Assembly (NCBI RefSeq): GCF_021654135.1
Contig: NZ_JAKGSD010000002.1
Location: 203,171 to 267,170 of the forward strand
Reading direction: 5' to 3'
Source: Amycolatopsis tucumanensis
GTDB taxonomy: Bacteria > Actinomycetota > Actinomycetes > Mycobacteriales > Pseudonocardiaceae
DNA length: 64,000 nucleotides
Of the stretch, positions 51,620-60,046 are shown piece by piece (the first letter of the stretch is position 1; the number at the start of each line of letters is the position of its first letter). The notes under the pieces are model-generated. The model was not told the DNA's origin. It saw nothing but the letters and a program-made list of their open reading frames with translations, and did not search any database. Both the position numbers and the translations under genes were made by a program.

Positions 51620-52405
51620 TCAGTAACCGCGGTAACCGCTGCCCTTGAGCATCGACTTCAGTCCGGGGTGACCGTCGAAACCGCCGTAGCGGCTGATGGT
51701 GTAGCGCACCCCGGCGATGATGTTGTGCACCGGGTTGAAGATGTCGTCGTAGCCGGGGAGCTTGTGCGCGTTGAAGGTCGAGTCGATGCACTGCATCAGC
51801 CCCTTGGAGGGGTGACCTGCGCGCCAGTTGCTGTCCCAGCGGTTGACGGCCTGTGGGTTGCCGCTCGACTCCTTGTCGATGATCGTGCGGATCGCCTGCA
51901 CGTCACCGCCGTCGACCGGCACACCCTGCGCCCGCATGACGCGGATGGCCTCGTTGATCCAGCCGGCGAGCTCGTCGCCGGTGGTGTCGAAGACCTCCGG
52001 GGCGGGAGCCGGCGCCGCGGCGGGGGTTTCCGCGGCGACGGTCTCCGTCGCGGCCGCCTCAGGGGCGGCGGTCTCGGGGGCGGCGGGGATGTCCAGGACC
52101 GTCGCCGGCGTGGTGACGATCCACGTCGACGGCGGCCCGAGGACCGGGAGGGCCGGGGTTGCGTCGGCGACCGGGGCAGCGCCGGCGACGGGCGCCGGGG
52201 GAACGGCTTCGCCGCCGGTGCTCGCCATGGCGAGCGGGCTGGCGGAGCCGGCCATGGACATCATGAGCAGGCCCGCCGAAACGGACGTGCGCGTGCTGAT
52301 CCGGCCGAGGTTCTTCGGTTTGGCTGCGTGCCGCGGGCGGTACCTGTCCGGGGAAAACAGGGCCGCCTTTCGGGGAGCACGGTTAGTGGAATTGTGGCTT
52401 CCCAT
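51620..52405 (-). CDS. Secreted transglycosylase (SLT-like domain)
   Basis: A 261-residue exported protein: basic N-terminus with a hydrophobic stretch (VSAGLLMMSMAGSASPLAMA, about 45-64), a long Ala/Pro/Glu linker, then an SLT-like lysozyme fold from about 150: AIRTIIDKESSGNPQAVNRW with catalytic Glu, SNWRAGHPSKGLMQCIDSTF and HNIIAGVRYTISRYGG. Such actinobacterial enzymes cut peptidoglycan during growth or resuscitation. AAGGAG precedes the ATG. The long leader upstream may be regulatory. Confidence 0.82.
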   Translation of the reverse strand: MGSHNSTNRAPRKAALFSPDRYRPRHAAKPKNLGRISTRTSVSAGLLMMSMAGSASPLAMASTGGEAVPPAPVAGAAPVADATPALPVLGPPSTWIVTTPATVLDIPAAPETAAPEAAATETVAAETPAAAPAPAPEVFDTTGDELAGWINEAIRVMRAQGVPVDGGDVQAIRTIIDKESSGNPQAVNRWDSNWRAGHPSKGLMQCIDSTFNAHKLPGYDDIFNPVHNIIAGVRYTISRYGGFDGHPGLKSMLKGSGYRGY

Positions 52406-53015
52406 GAACGGGAGGTCTCCTTGCTTGACGTTCAACCACGCCGACCCTGTCGGGGGCCAGGCCGGCGGGGGCTTCACGGGATGCGGAACGGGGGATTTCC
52501 AGGTTCCCGCGAGGCCTCAGCCAGATTACGAACGCGCAACGGAGATATCACCAAACGGTGACTGAGCACACAGTTTGAGGGGGTGGGGCTCGATCTTGCC
52601 GGACCGTTGTTTCTGCAGCTCAGGCCACGTTTCTACCGCTCGGTAACACCACTGCTACTCGGCCCGATCGAGGCCGATTCGAGGCGCCCGGGAGGTTACG
52701 CGACGGGGTGAATGGCGTTCAGGATCAGCTCGCGGGGCGCCCGGAGCGGCACTCCCGCGGCGAGACGCCCGTCACCCCGTTTGAATGCGTTGCTCCGATC
52801 CGTAACCGGTGACAGGGGCGATAGTCGCCGATGTCGCGGAACCGTTCCGCAATTCCCGCGCGAGCGCCAGTGGCGAAACCGCGCCGCAAATCTGGAACGC
52901 TAGACCGCACATTCCCGGGCGAAGTCCGCTGCGGCGACTTCCCGTCCTGCGACCACGATGTATCGCCACTACGTGATCAGCCCCGGTGCTATCTCCGGCA
53001 CTGGGCGCGCCTTTC
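52406..53015. other. Long intergenic leader/promoter region, no gene seen
   Basis: About 610 bp between the transglycosylase and the arsR-type promoter. Open frames here have poor codon bias. On the minus strand the segment 52420-52530 carries GCGGGAACCTGG, a CCCGTGAA element and CCGACAGGGTCGG (hairpin, complement of 52441-52453) shortly before the gene, loosely recalling the leaders of actinobacterial cell-wall hydrolase genes controlled by c-di-AMP. The core of that riboswitch is not clearly conserved, so I do not call it. Confidence 0.4.
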
Positions 53016-53079
53016 TCAACCTCCTGGTTGACAACGTCCCGCCGAGGCGCCTACTGTCTTTCTCAACCAAGTAGTTGAG
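53016..53079 (+). promoter_or_regulatory. arsR-type promoter with twin operators
   Basis: TTGACA (53028-53033) and TACTGT (53052-53057) form a good sigma-70-like promoter with an 18-bp spacer. TCAACC-TCCT-GGTTGA (53016-53031) overlaps the -35 box; CTCAAC-CAAGTA-GTTGAG (53062-53079) lies at the start of transcription. Both share TCAAC half-sites and fit autorepression by the ArsR protein encoded next. Confidence 0.65.
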
Positions 53080-53087
53080 GAACCAAG

Positions 53088-53444
53088 GTGGACGAGACGA
53101 CCGAGCAGCTCAACCGCGTCTTCGCGGCCCTCGCGGATCCGACCCGGCGCGACCTGGTCGCCCGGCTGGCCGCCGCCGACGCGACCGTCGGCGAGCTGGC
53201 CGAGCCGTACGACATGAGCCTCCAGGCGATCTCCAAGCACGTGAAGGTGCTGGAGGAAGCCGGCCTGGTGACACGCAGCAAGGTCGCCCAGCGGCGGCCC
53301 GTCCACCTCGACGCGGAGGTGTTCGACCTGATGACGAAGTGGATCGAGCGCTACCGCCGCACGGCCGAGGAACGGTACCGGCGCCTGGACGCCGTGCTGT
53401 CCCGCATGTCCGAGACGGACCAGCCCCAGGAGGACGCATCATGA
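53088..53444 (+). CDS. ArsR-family regulator
   Basis: A 118-residue ArsR-type winged helix: VFAALADPTRRDLVARLAAA, then MSLQAISKHVKVLEEAGLVT and RSKVAQRRPVHLDAEVFDL. No Cys metal site, so it is not a metal sensor; it belongs to the branch coupled to SRPBCC (AHSA1) genes. GTG at 53088; ATGA overlap with the SRPBCC gene. Autoregulated through the twin operators. Confidence 0.87.
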   Translation: MDETTEQLNRVFAALADPTRRDLVARLAAADATVGELAEPYDMSLQAISKHVKVLEEAGLVTRSKVAQRRPVHLDAEVFDLMTKWIERYRRTAEERYRRLDAVLSRMSETDQPQEDAS

Positions 53445-53929
53445 CCAGCACCCGGCAGGAAGCCCGCATCGTCGCGGCCGAGAAGGTCCCGACGATCGAG
53501 ATCGTCCGCGAGTTCGACGCGCCACCCGCGCAGGTGTTCCGCGCGCACGTCGACCCCGAGCTCTTCGCGCAGTGGATCGGGCCGCACTCGGTCACCACGA
53601 GGGTCACCAAGTGGGACGCCCGCACCGGCGGCGAGTGGGCCTTCGCCAACGACCGCGACGGCGAGGAGATCGCGTCGTTCTTCGGCAGCTACCACGAGGT
53701 GCGGCCGGACGAGCGGATCGTGTGGACCTTCACCTACGAAGGCGAACCCGACGGCGTCGCGCTGGAAACGCTGACCTTCGAAGCGCTCGAGGGCGGGCGC
53801 ACGCGGCTGACGACGCTCAGCGTGGTCAAGGACTTCGAGACCCGCGACGGGATCCTGTCCAGCGGCATGGACGTCGGGGTCAACGAGGGCTACGAGAAGC
53901 TCGACGCACTGCTCGCCAAGGGAGCCTGA
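53441..53929 (+). CDS. SRPBCC (AHSA1-like) protein
   Basis: A 162-residue AHSA1-type START-like domain: TIEIVREFDAPPAQVFRAHV, LFAQWIGPHSVT and FFGSYHEVRPDERIVWTFTY. These ligand-binding proteins are commonly encoded with ArsR regulators in actinobacteria; ligand and function are unknown. One base separates it from the following gene, so the three genes form one operon. Confidence 0.83.
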   Translation: MTSTRQEARIVAAEKVPTIEIVREFDAPPAQVFRAHVDPELFAQWIGPHSVTTRVTKWDARTGGEWAFANDRDGEEIASFFGSYHEVRPDERIVWTFTYEGEPDGVALETLTFEALEGGRTRLTTLSVVKDFETRDGILSSGMDVGVNEGYEKLDALLAKGA

Positions 53930-53930
53930 G

Positions 53931-54482
53931 ATGACGCCTGCCCAGCAGCACGCGCACGACGCGGCCCGCTTCACCGAGCTGGTCGAGTCCGCGGGCCCCG
54001 GCGACTGGACCCGGCCCAGCCCGGTCGCCGGGTGGACCGCACTCGACGTCGTGAAGCACCTCGTCGAGTGGTCCCGCGGGTTCCTGCGGGGCGCCGGGAT
54101 CGAACTCCCCGCCCTGGACGTCGCGGCCGGCCCGGCCGCCGCCTGGAAGCAGCACGCCGCCGAGATCCAGGCGATCCTCGACGACCCGGCCGGGCGCGTG
54201 CTGAGCAACCCGCACACCGGCGACAAGCCCGTGGACGAGGCGATCGACCAATTCTACACGGCCGACGTCTGGATGCACACCTGGGACCTAGCCAAGGCGC
54301 TCGGCCGCGAACCCGACCTCGGCCAGGACCGGTGCGCCGCCGCGCTCGCCGCCATGCGGCCGATCGAGCAGCTCCTGCGGGACAGCGGGCAGTACGGTCC
54401 CGCGGTGCCCGTGGCCGACGACGCCTCGCCGCAGGACCAGCTGATGGCCTTCATCGGCCGCGACCCGACCTGGCGCCCCTGA
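53931..54482 (+). CDS. TIGR03086-family / maleylpyruvate isomerase-like metal-binding protein
   Basis: A 183-residue DinB-fold protein: ARFTELVESAGPGDWTRPSP, VAGWTALDVVKHLVEWSRG and FYTADVWMHTWDLAKALGRE, with His residues arranged as in mycothiol-dependent maleylpyruvate isomerases and TIGR03086 proteins, which bind a divalent metal. A mycothiol-linked detoxification role is possible. Last gene of the ArsR operon; ends 8 bp before the convergent LysR-type stop. Confidence 0.78.
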   Translation: MTPAQQHAHDAARFTELVESAGPGDWTRPSPVAGWTALDVVKHLVEWSRGFLRGAGIELPALDVAAGPAAAWKQHAAEIQAILDDPAGRVLSNPHTGDKPVDEAIDQFYTADVWMHTWDLAKALGREPDLGQDRCAAALAAMRPIEQLLRDSGQYGPAVPVADDASPQDQLMAFIGRDPTWRP

Positions 54483-54490
54483 TCGTCCAC

Positions 54491-55390
54491 TCAGGACGGT
54501 AGCGGGTGCAGCGCCTCCGCGGCCGCCGCGGTGATCGTGTCCGCGACGAGCGCCAGCGCGCGCACGTCCAGTTTCCACTGCTGCCAGTACAACGGCACGT
54601 CCCAGTGCAGGCCCGGTTCGAGTTCGACGAGGGCGCCGGACTCCAGCAACGGCCGGGCCTGCGGCTCCGGGACCAGGCCCCAGCCCAGGCCGGCCGCCAC
54701 GGCGTCGCGGAAGCCCTCCGAGGTGGGCACGTGGTGTCGGTCCTCCGCGGCGTCCACACCGGACAGTGCGCGCACGAAGCGGTCCTGCAGTTCGTCCGCC
54801 TGGTCGAAGACGATCACCGGTGCGCCGGGCAGCCACCGCCGCAGCCGGCCCGACCGGTGGCGGGCCACGAAGTCCGGGTTCGCCGCGGGCAGGTAACGGG
54901 CGAGCCCCAGCGGGCGCACGAGGCAGCCGGCGACCGGGTCCGGCGACGAGGTCACCGCCGCCATCACCCGCCCCTCGCGCAGCAGCTCGGCGGTCCGCGT
55001 CTCGTCCTCGCGGTACAGCTCGAAGCACACCGGCGGATCCCGCGGCACCCGGGTGATCGCCGGCAGGAACCAGGTCGCGAGCGAATCGGCGTTCACCGCG
55101 ATGGACAGGCGCGCGGGGCCGGGCTGGCCGTCGATCCCCAGTTCCCGCCGCGCGTCCTGGTTCAGCGCGGCGAGCTGGCGTGCGAACCGCACGACGACCT
55201 GCCCGGACTCGGTCGGCCGCACCGGTTTGGTGCGCATCAGCAGCACCCGGCCGACGCGCTGCTCCAGGGTCTTGATCCGCTGGCTGACCGCGGACGGGGT
55301 GACGTGCAGGGCCGCGGCGGCGGCGTCGAACGTGCCCTCGTCGACGACCGCGAGCAGCGTCCGCACCTGGTCGATGGGCAACTCGGTCAT
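54491..55390 (-). CDS. LysR-family regulator of the ArgP/LysG type
   Basis: A 299-residue LysR protein: PIDQVRTLLAVVDEGTFDAA, AAALHVTPSAVSQRIKTLEQ and RVLLMRTKPVRPTESG. The ArgP/LysG branch senses lysine and arginine and activates an adjacent exporter gene. It is divergent from a LysE-type exporter, the classical LysG-LysE arrangement, with a dyad in between. Confidence 0.85.
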   Translation of the reverse strand: MTELPIDQVRTLLAVVDEGTFDAAAAALHVTPSAVSQRIKTLEQRVGRVLLMRTKPVRPTESGQVVVRFARQLAALNQDARRELGIDGQPGPARLSIAVNADSLATWFLPAITRVPRDPPVCFELYREDETRTAELLREGRVMAAVTSSPDPVAGCLVRPLGLARYLPAANPDFVARHRSGRLRRWLPGAPVIVFDQADELQDRFVRALSGVDAAEDRHHVPTSEGFRDAVAAGLGWGLVPEPQARPLLESGALVELEPGLHWDVPLYWQQWKLDVRALALVADTITAAAAEALHPLPS

Positions 55391-55398
55391 CACGCGCG

Positions 55399-55422
55399 CT
55401 AATGATACGTAAAAATCTTTAG
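55399..55422. promoter_or_regulatory. LysG/ArgP-type dyad
   Basis: CTAATGAT-N8-ATCTTTAG is an inverted repeat (7 of 8 positions) in an AT-rich stretch unusual for this genome, placed between the divergent regulator and exporter genes. TAGCGT (55447-55452), seven nt before the GTG at 55460, is a possible -10 box giving a leaderless exporter mRNA. Confidence 0.5.
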
Positions 55423-55459
55423 CTGTACTGCGCGTCCGCCGCTGCTTAGCGTGGGTTGC

Positions 55460-56077
55460 GTGAACGTCCTCTCCGCAGGTCTGGCCGGGTTCGGCACGGG
55501 CCTGTCCCTCATCGTGGCCATCGGCGCGCAGAACGCGTTCGTCCTGCGCCAGGGCGTGCGGCGGCACGCGGTGGCCGCCGTCGTGGCGATCTGCGCCGCG
55601 TCCGACGCGGTGCTGATCGCGCTCGGGGTGGCCGGGCTGGGCGCGGTGGTGACCGCGTGGCCGGCCGCCCTCACCGTGGTCGGCCTGGCCGGCGGTGCTT
55701 TCCTGATCGGCTACGGCGTCCTCGCCGGGCGGCGCGCGCTGCGCCCGGCGGCCACCGGGTTGACGACGACGGGCGCCGCGGCCGGCTCGATCGGGGCTGC
55801 GGTGCTCACCTGCCTGGCGATGACCTGGCTGAACCCGCACGTCTACCTCGACACGGTGCTGCTGGTCGGTTCGGTCGCCGCGGACCGTGGGGACCTGCGC
55901 TGGATCTTCGGGCTCGGCGCGATGGCCGCGAGTTTGGCGTGGTTCGCCTGCCTCGGCTACGGCGCGCGGCTGCTCAGCCCGGTGCTGTCCCGGCCGGGCG
56001 CGTGGCGCGCGCTGGACGTGCTGGTCGCGGTGACGATGCTCGTGATGGGCACGATGCTGCTGGCCCGCGCGCTGTGA
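55460..56077 (+). CDS. LysE/ArgO-type amino acid exporter
   Basis: A 205-residue exporter with six helices: LIVAIGAQNAFVLRQGVRRH is the LysE/ArgO signature and LTCLAMTWLNPHVYLDTVLL the second. It exports basic amino acids such as lysine or arginine under control of the divergent LysG-like regulator. GTG at 55460 is preferred; GTG 55451 adds three residues and overlaps the likely -10 box. Confidence 0.85.
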   Translation: MNVLSAGLAGFGTGLSLIVAIGAQNAFVLRQGVRRHAVAAVVAICAASDAVLIALGVAGLGAVVTAWPAALTVVGLAGGAFLIGYGVLAGRRALRPAATGLTTTGAAAGSIGAAVLTCLAMTWLNPHVYLDTVLLVGSVAADRGDLRWIFGLGAMAASLAWFACLGYGARLLSPVLSRPGAWRALDVLVAVTMLVMGTMLLARAL

Positions 56078-56081
56078 CTCC

Positions 56082-56522
56082 TCAGCGGGCGCGCTCGTAA
56101 ACCGTCTCGATCGAGTAGTCCTTCTCCGGCCCGGTGACCCGCATCCGGACCGTGAAGCGGTTTTCGTCCGGGAACTCGTAGTGGCCGGCGTAGGTGTCCC
56201 GGCCGCAGAGGTGCACGTCGGACGCGGCGGCCTGGTCGAGGCGGAGCACGTGCAACGTCCGCGGCGGCCCCGGCTCGGCGAAGCAGATGCGGATCTGCCC
56301 CGGCTCCAGCCGGTACTGGTACTCGCGGTAGACGTCGAGGACCTGCCCGCCGTCCAGGGCGAGCTGCCCGTCCTCGCGGTAGTGCAGCAGATCCGGCCCC
56401 GCGGGGTGGAACCGGGCCGACCCGGTCATCCGGCCGGTGCCGGGGAGGTTCCTGGTGATGGTCCACTCCCCCGGCAGGGCCGCGAACAGGCGCGCCTCGT
56501 CATCGCTGGGCGGGTTGTCCAT
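56082..56522 (-). CDS. DUF6314-family protein
   Basis: A 146-residue lipocalin-like protein: LPGEWTITRNLPGTGRMTGS, LLHYREDGQLAL, YREYQYRLEPGQIRICFAEP, HLCGRDTYAGHYEF and RVTGPEKDYSIETVYER. The GPxKDY ending and the HxCGxDxY motif are typical of DUF6314. It may bind a hydrophobic or heme-like ligand; function unknown. Convergent with the LysE-type gene, 4 bp apart. Confidence 0.72.
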   Translation of the reverse strand: MDNPPSDDEARLFAALPGEWTITRNLPGTGRMTGSARFHPAGPDLLHYREDGQLALDGGQVLDVYREYQYRLEPGQIRICFAEPGPPRTLHVLRLDQAAASDVHLCGRDTYAGHYEFPDENRFTVRMRVTGPEKDYSIETVYERAR

Positions 56523-56568
56523 ACGACCAGGATGCCCGAGGACCCGGACGGTCACGGGCAGGGCCAGG

Positions 56569-57153
56569 TCAGCGGCCGGGGCGCAGCCCGGCGAGGTGGA
56601 TGCGGAGGAAGCGACGCCAGCCTGCGTCGTCGCCGTCCGGCGAGGCCGCGACCACCCCTCGGAGCGCGACGATGAGCGCCTTGATGTCGTCGCCGGTCAC
56701 GTCCGGCGCGAGAACCCCCGCCTCGACCGCCTTCCGCGTGAGCTGCCGGACCCGGTCCACGGTCCGCGCGCTCACGGCGTCCTCGGCGACGCGTTCGGTC
56801 AGTGCGGCGGCGTAGCGGCGTTTCTCGGCGTTGAAGGTCCCGACGAACTCGAGGAACCGCTCGAGAGCGGCGGCGGGGTCCGGGTCCGCGAGTGCGGCCG
56901 CGGCGGCCTGGTCCATCTCCTCGACGAAAAGCCGCGCGATGGCGTCGAGGAGTTCGCCCTTGCCCGCGAACCGCCGGTAGATCGTGCCGACGCCGAGGCC
57001 GGCACGAGACGCGATGGCCTCCATGCTCGCCTGCGGTCCCTGCTCGGCGAAGACCGCGCGCGCCGCGTTGATGACGATCTCGTCGTTGCGCAAGGCGTCC
57101 CGGCGCGGTGCGCGGCGCGTGTTCGAGGCGTTCGTCCGTGGGGTCATCGCCAT
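56569..57153 (-). CDS. TetR-family regulator of the alcohol dehydrogenase gene
   Basis: A 194-residue TetR protein: NDEIVINAARAVFAEQGPQA, SMEAIASRAGLGVGTIYRRF and AGKGELLDAIARLF. ATG at 57153 (or 57147) is next to a dyad; a GTG further out (57177) lies inside the operator. Divergent from a zinc alcohol dehydrogenase, which it probably represses. Confidence 0.85.
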   Translation of the reverse strand: MAMTPRTNASNTRRAPRRDALRNDEIVINAARAVFAEQGPQASMEAIASRAGLGVGTIYRRFAGKGELLDAIARLFVEEMDQAAAAALADPDPAAALERFLEFVGTFNAEKRRYAAALTERVAEDAVSARTVDRVRQLTRKAVEAGVLAPDVTGDDIKALIVALRGVVAASPDGDDAGWRRFLRIHLAGLRPGR

Positions 57154-57162
57154 CGAGTGTAC

Positions 57163-57216
57163 TAAAGCGGAATCCATCTTCCGTATCGTGTTATGGTGAA
57201 TCGAGATTCCGTTTTA
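57163..57216. promoter_or_regulatory. Inverted repeat between TetR and alcohol dehydrogenase genes
   Basis: TAAAGCGGAATC (57163-57174) and GATTCCGTTTTA (57205-57216) are complementary in 11 of 12 positions, with 42 bp between their centres. The arrangement fits two TetR binding half-sites or sites flanking the promoters of both genes. The region is AT-rich relative to the surroundings. Confidence 0.5.
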
Positions 57217-57231
57217 CTGGAAGGACCGCTC

Positions 57232-58284
57232 ATGAGGACCACGACCGGGTGGCAGAGCCTCGACCCCGCCACCAACGCACTGACTCGCGTCACCATCGAG
57301 CGGCGCGACCTGCGGCCGGACGACATCGCCGTGCGGATCGACTACTGCGGCGTCTGCCACAGCGACCTGCACCGCATCCACGGCATGCTCGGCGAGAAGG
57401 ACCTCGTCCCCGGACACGAGGCGACCGGCGTCGTGGTCGCCGTCGGCGAGGCGGTCACCCGGTTCGCGGTCGGTGAGCGGGTCGCGATCGGGACGATCGT
57501 CGACTCGTGCGGCCAGTGCGCCATGTGCCTGGCCGGGCAGGAGAACTACTGCTACAACCGCGCGACGACCACCTACGGCGGCACCGACCGCGTCGACGGC
57601 ACCCCGACGAAAGGCGCCTACAGCCGCGAGTACGTGCTGCGCGAGAAGTTCGCGTTCCACCTGCCCGACGGGCTCGACCCCGCGGCCGCGTCGCCGCTCA
57701 TGTGCGCCGGTGTCAGCGTCTGGGAGCCCATGCGGGCCGCGGGCGTCGGCCCCGGGAGCCGCGTCGCCGTCGCCGGTCTCGGCGGGCTCGGGCACCTCGC
57801 CGTGAAGCTCGCCGCCGCGCTCGGCGCCGAGGTCACCGTTCTCAGCCGCAGCACGGCCAAGGAGCCCGACGCCCGGCGCCTCGGGGCGTCCGATCTGCTC
57901 GTGACCACCGACGACGCCCAGGTCTCGGCCGCGACGGGCCGGTTCGACTTCATCCTCGACACCATCTCCGGTGACCACGAGCTCACGCCGTTGATCGGCA
58001 TGCTCGGCCTCGACGGCACGCTGTGCGTCCTGGGCAATCCCCTGCTGACCGGCCCGCGGCTCTGGGAGCTCGGCGCCGGGCGCAAGAAGCTCACCTCCTC
58101 CGGAACCGGTGGGCTGCGGCAGACCGCCGAGATGCTCGAGTTCTGCGCCGAGCACGGCATCACCGCCGACGTCGAAGTCCTTCCCTCGAGCAAGGTCGAA
58201 ACCGCCCTGAACCGGCTCGCCACCGGCGACGTCCGCTACCGATTCGTCCTGGACATGTCCGACCTCGACACCCCGGCCGCCTGA
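57232..58284 (+). CDS. Zinc-dependent alcohol dehydrogenase (YahK/CAD-like)
   Basis: A 350-residue medium-chain dehydrogenase: catalytic zinc site YCGVCHSDLH and GHEATG, structural zinc cysteines in DSCGQCAMCLAGQENYCYNR, and the NADP-binding VAVAGLGGLGHLAVKLAAAL. It resembles the cinnamyl-alcohol/YahK branch that reduces aldehydes with NADPH. Controlled by the divergent TetR regulator, which suggests induction by an aldehyde or toxic carbonyl. Confidence 0.87.
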   Translation: MRTTTGWQSLDPATNALTRVTIERRDLRPDDIAVRIDYCGVCHSDLHRIHGMLGEKDLVPGHEATGVVVAVGEAVTRFAVGERVAIGTIVDSCGQCAMCLAGQENYCYNRATTTYGGTDRVDGTPTKGAYSREYVLREKFAFHLPDGLDPAAASPLMCAGVSVWEPMRAAGVGPGSRVAVAGLGGLGHLAVKLAAALGAEVTVLSRSTAKEPDARRLGASDLLVTTDDAQVSAATGRFDFILDTISGDHELTPLIGMLGLDGTLCVLGNPLLTGPRLWELGAGRKKLTSSGTGGLRQTAEMLEFCAEHGITADVEVLPSSKVETALNRLATGDVRYRFVLDMSDLDTPAA

Positions 58285-58311
58285 GGTCGCGAATGGACGA
58301 CCGGTGGGTCT

Positions 58312-58327
58312 TCGTTCCCGGGAACGA
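58312..58327. terminator. Perfect palindrome between convergent genes, possible terminator
   Basis: TCGTTCCCGGGAACGA is a perfect 16-bp palindrome in the 94-bp gap between the convergent dehydrogenase and SRPBCC genes. As a hairpin it would have at most six stem pairs around a CCGG loop, with no U-tract, so a terminator role is possible but not certain. Confidence 0.35.
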
Positions 58328-58378
58328 CAAGAAGCCGACGTTCGGCGGCGACGGCGGCGCGTCTCGGCCGGACGGGGC

Positions 58379-58822
58379 CTAGCGGCTCACCGTGGCCGCG
58401 TGCTCGGCGAGCCCCGCCGCCATCCTGCCCATGAAACGGCGGAGGTACCGCCGCATGAACCAGCCCATCCCCCGCCGGGCCCGGTACGTGCCGTGCCACC
58501 GGATGCGCGTTCCGCCGCCGGGGAGTTCCCGCAGTTCGACCGCGGCCCGGTAGTCGGTCAGCTGCGGGTTTTCCACGCCCTCGTAGGCGAACCGGCGGCC
58601 GGGTTCCAGTTCGGTGATCCGCTCCTTGGTGACGACCTTCCCGGTGCGGAACGCGCGAACCGCGCCGACTTCGTCCCGGCCATCGGCGGACAGGCCTTCC
58701 GACTGGCCGGCTTCCAGTGCGTCGACCGCGGACCAGGTCGGCCAGCTGCGCGCGTCGAGCAGCAGGGACCACACCACCGACGGCGGCGCGGGGGTCTCGG
58801 CGGTGACGTCGTAGGACTGCAT
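58379..58822 (-). CDS. SRPBCC-family protein (polyketide cyclase-like)
   Basis: A 147-residue START-like domain: MQSYDVTAETPAPPSVVWSL, SWPTWSAVDALEAGQSEG and a C-terminal helix MRRYLRRFMGRMAAGLAEHA. Similar proteins are annotated as polyketide cyclase/dehydrase-type. Twelve bp downstream of the epoxide hydrolase on the same strand, so probably one unit. Function unknown. Confidence 0.8.
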   Translation of the reverse strand: MQSYDVTAETPAPPSVVWSLLLDARSWPTWSAVDALEAGQSEGLSADGRDEVGAVRAFRTGKVVTKERITELEPGRRFAYEGVENPQLTDYRAAVELRELPGGGTRIRWHGTYRARRGMGWFMRRYLRRFMGRMAAGLAEHAATVSR

Positions 58823-58834
58823 TCTCCGGTTTCC

Positions 58835-59986
58835 TCATTCTGTCGTGCGGTCGCGCACCTCGCGGAACGCGGCCCTGATCTCGGACACGAGAAGGGCGGG
58901 TTGCTCCAGCCCGGGGAAGTGGCCACCGCGGTCCAGGTCGTGCCACGTGCGCAAGTCCCGGTATCGCCGCTCCGCCCAACGGCGGGCGGTGGGCCAAGGT
59001 TCGGCGGGGAACAACGAACAGAAGGTGGGCACGGTGATCGGCAGTGCGTTCTCCTCCTCCGCGCTGCGCGGCACCCACCTGAGCGCTTCCCAGTACCACC
59101 GGGCACTGGACGCGCCGGTCCCGGTCAGCCAGTACAGCGCGATCGTGTCGAGCTGCTGCGTCAGGCTCACGCCGTCGGCGTCGGCGTAGGCCGCGAACTT
59201 TTCGCCGAGCCAGGCGGCCAGTCCGGCGGGTGAGTCGAGCAGGGCGTAGCCGATCGTCTGCGGCCGCGTGCCCATCAGCATCCCGAAGCCGTAGCCGTCG
59301 GCCAGGTGCCGGTCACGGCGGTCCAGCATCCGCTGTTCGTCCGGGGTCGGTGCCATGCGGTCGTCCGGCATGGGCGAGGCCACCGGCATCGTCAGGTGCA
59401 GCCCGGCGACGCGTTCGGGGAAGCAGCGGGCCAGTTCGGTACTCACGTGGGCGCCCCAGTCCCCGCCGTGCGCCGCGAACCGCGGGTAACCGAGCACCGT
59501 CATCAGCTCCGCCCACGCCCGTGCGGTGCGACCCGGGTGCCACCCCGGCTCAGCCGGCCGGTCGCTGAACCCGAATCCCGGCAACGCGGGCACGACCACG
59601 TGGAAGGCGTCGCGCGCGGACCCACCGTGCGCCACCGGATCGGTGAGCGGCCCGAGCACCTGCTCGAACTCCAGCACGGAACCCGGCCAGCCGTGGGTCA
59701 ACAGCAGCGGCAGCGCGGACGGCTCCGGCGAACGGACGTGCCAGAAGGCGATCCCGAGCCGGTCGAGATGCACCCGGTAGTGCGGGATCGCGTTCCACCG
59801 GGCTTCGGTCGCGCGCCAGTCGTGCCGCCGCCACTCGTCGATCAGTGCGGTGAGCCGCCGCAGCTCGAGCCCCTGCGTCGCGTCCGGCACCGTCTCGGGT
59901 TCGGGCAGCCGCACGTGGTCCAGTCGCGTACGAAGGTCGGCCAGGTCGTGGTCGGCGACGTGGATCTCGAAGGGCTCGGGCACCAT
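58835..59986 (-). CDS. Epoxide hydrolase (EHN-type alpha/beta hydrolase)
   Basis: A 383-residue epoxide hydrolase. The N-terminal EHN segment (EIHVADHDLADLRTRLDHVR) wraps the core, HGWPGS (about 98-103) forms the oxyanion hole, Asp176 in HGGDWGAH is the nucleophile and the His is in DRGGHFPGLEQP. Tyr residues of the cap (WYWEALRW region) help open the epoxide. ATG at 59986. Possibly detoxifies an epoxide; substrate unknown. Confidence 0.85.
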   Translation of the reverse strand: MVPEPFEIHVADHDLADLRTRLDHVRLPEPETVPDATQGLELRRLTALIDEWRRHDWRATEARWNAIPHYRVHLDRLGIAFWHVRSPEPSALPLLLTHGWPGSVLEFEQVLGPLTDPVAHGGSARDAFHVVVPALPGFGFSDRPAEPGWHPGRTARAWAELMTVLGYPRFAAHGGDWGAHVSTELARCFPERVAGLHLTMPVASPMPDDRMAPTPDEQRMLDRRDRHLADGYGFGMLMGTRPQTIGYALLDSPAGLAAWLGEKFAAYADADGVSLTQQLDTIALYWLTGTGASSARWYWEALRWVPRSAEEENALPITVPTFCSLFPAEPWPTARRWAERRYRDLRTWHDLDRGGHFPGLEQPALLVSEIRAAFREVRDRTTE

Positions 59987-60046
59987 GCGGGAAACCGTAG
60001 GACCGGCGCTCGTGCCCGGCCCATCCCCGGAATTGCGGTGTGCCGG

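Noticed and set aside
52441..52540. c-di-AMP (ydaO/yuaA) riboswitch
   Set aside because: Only loose similarity; the conserved core sequences are not clearly present, so it is kept as an observation rather than a feature call.
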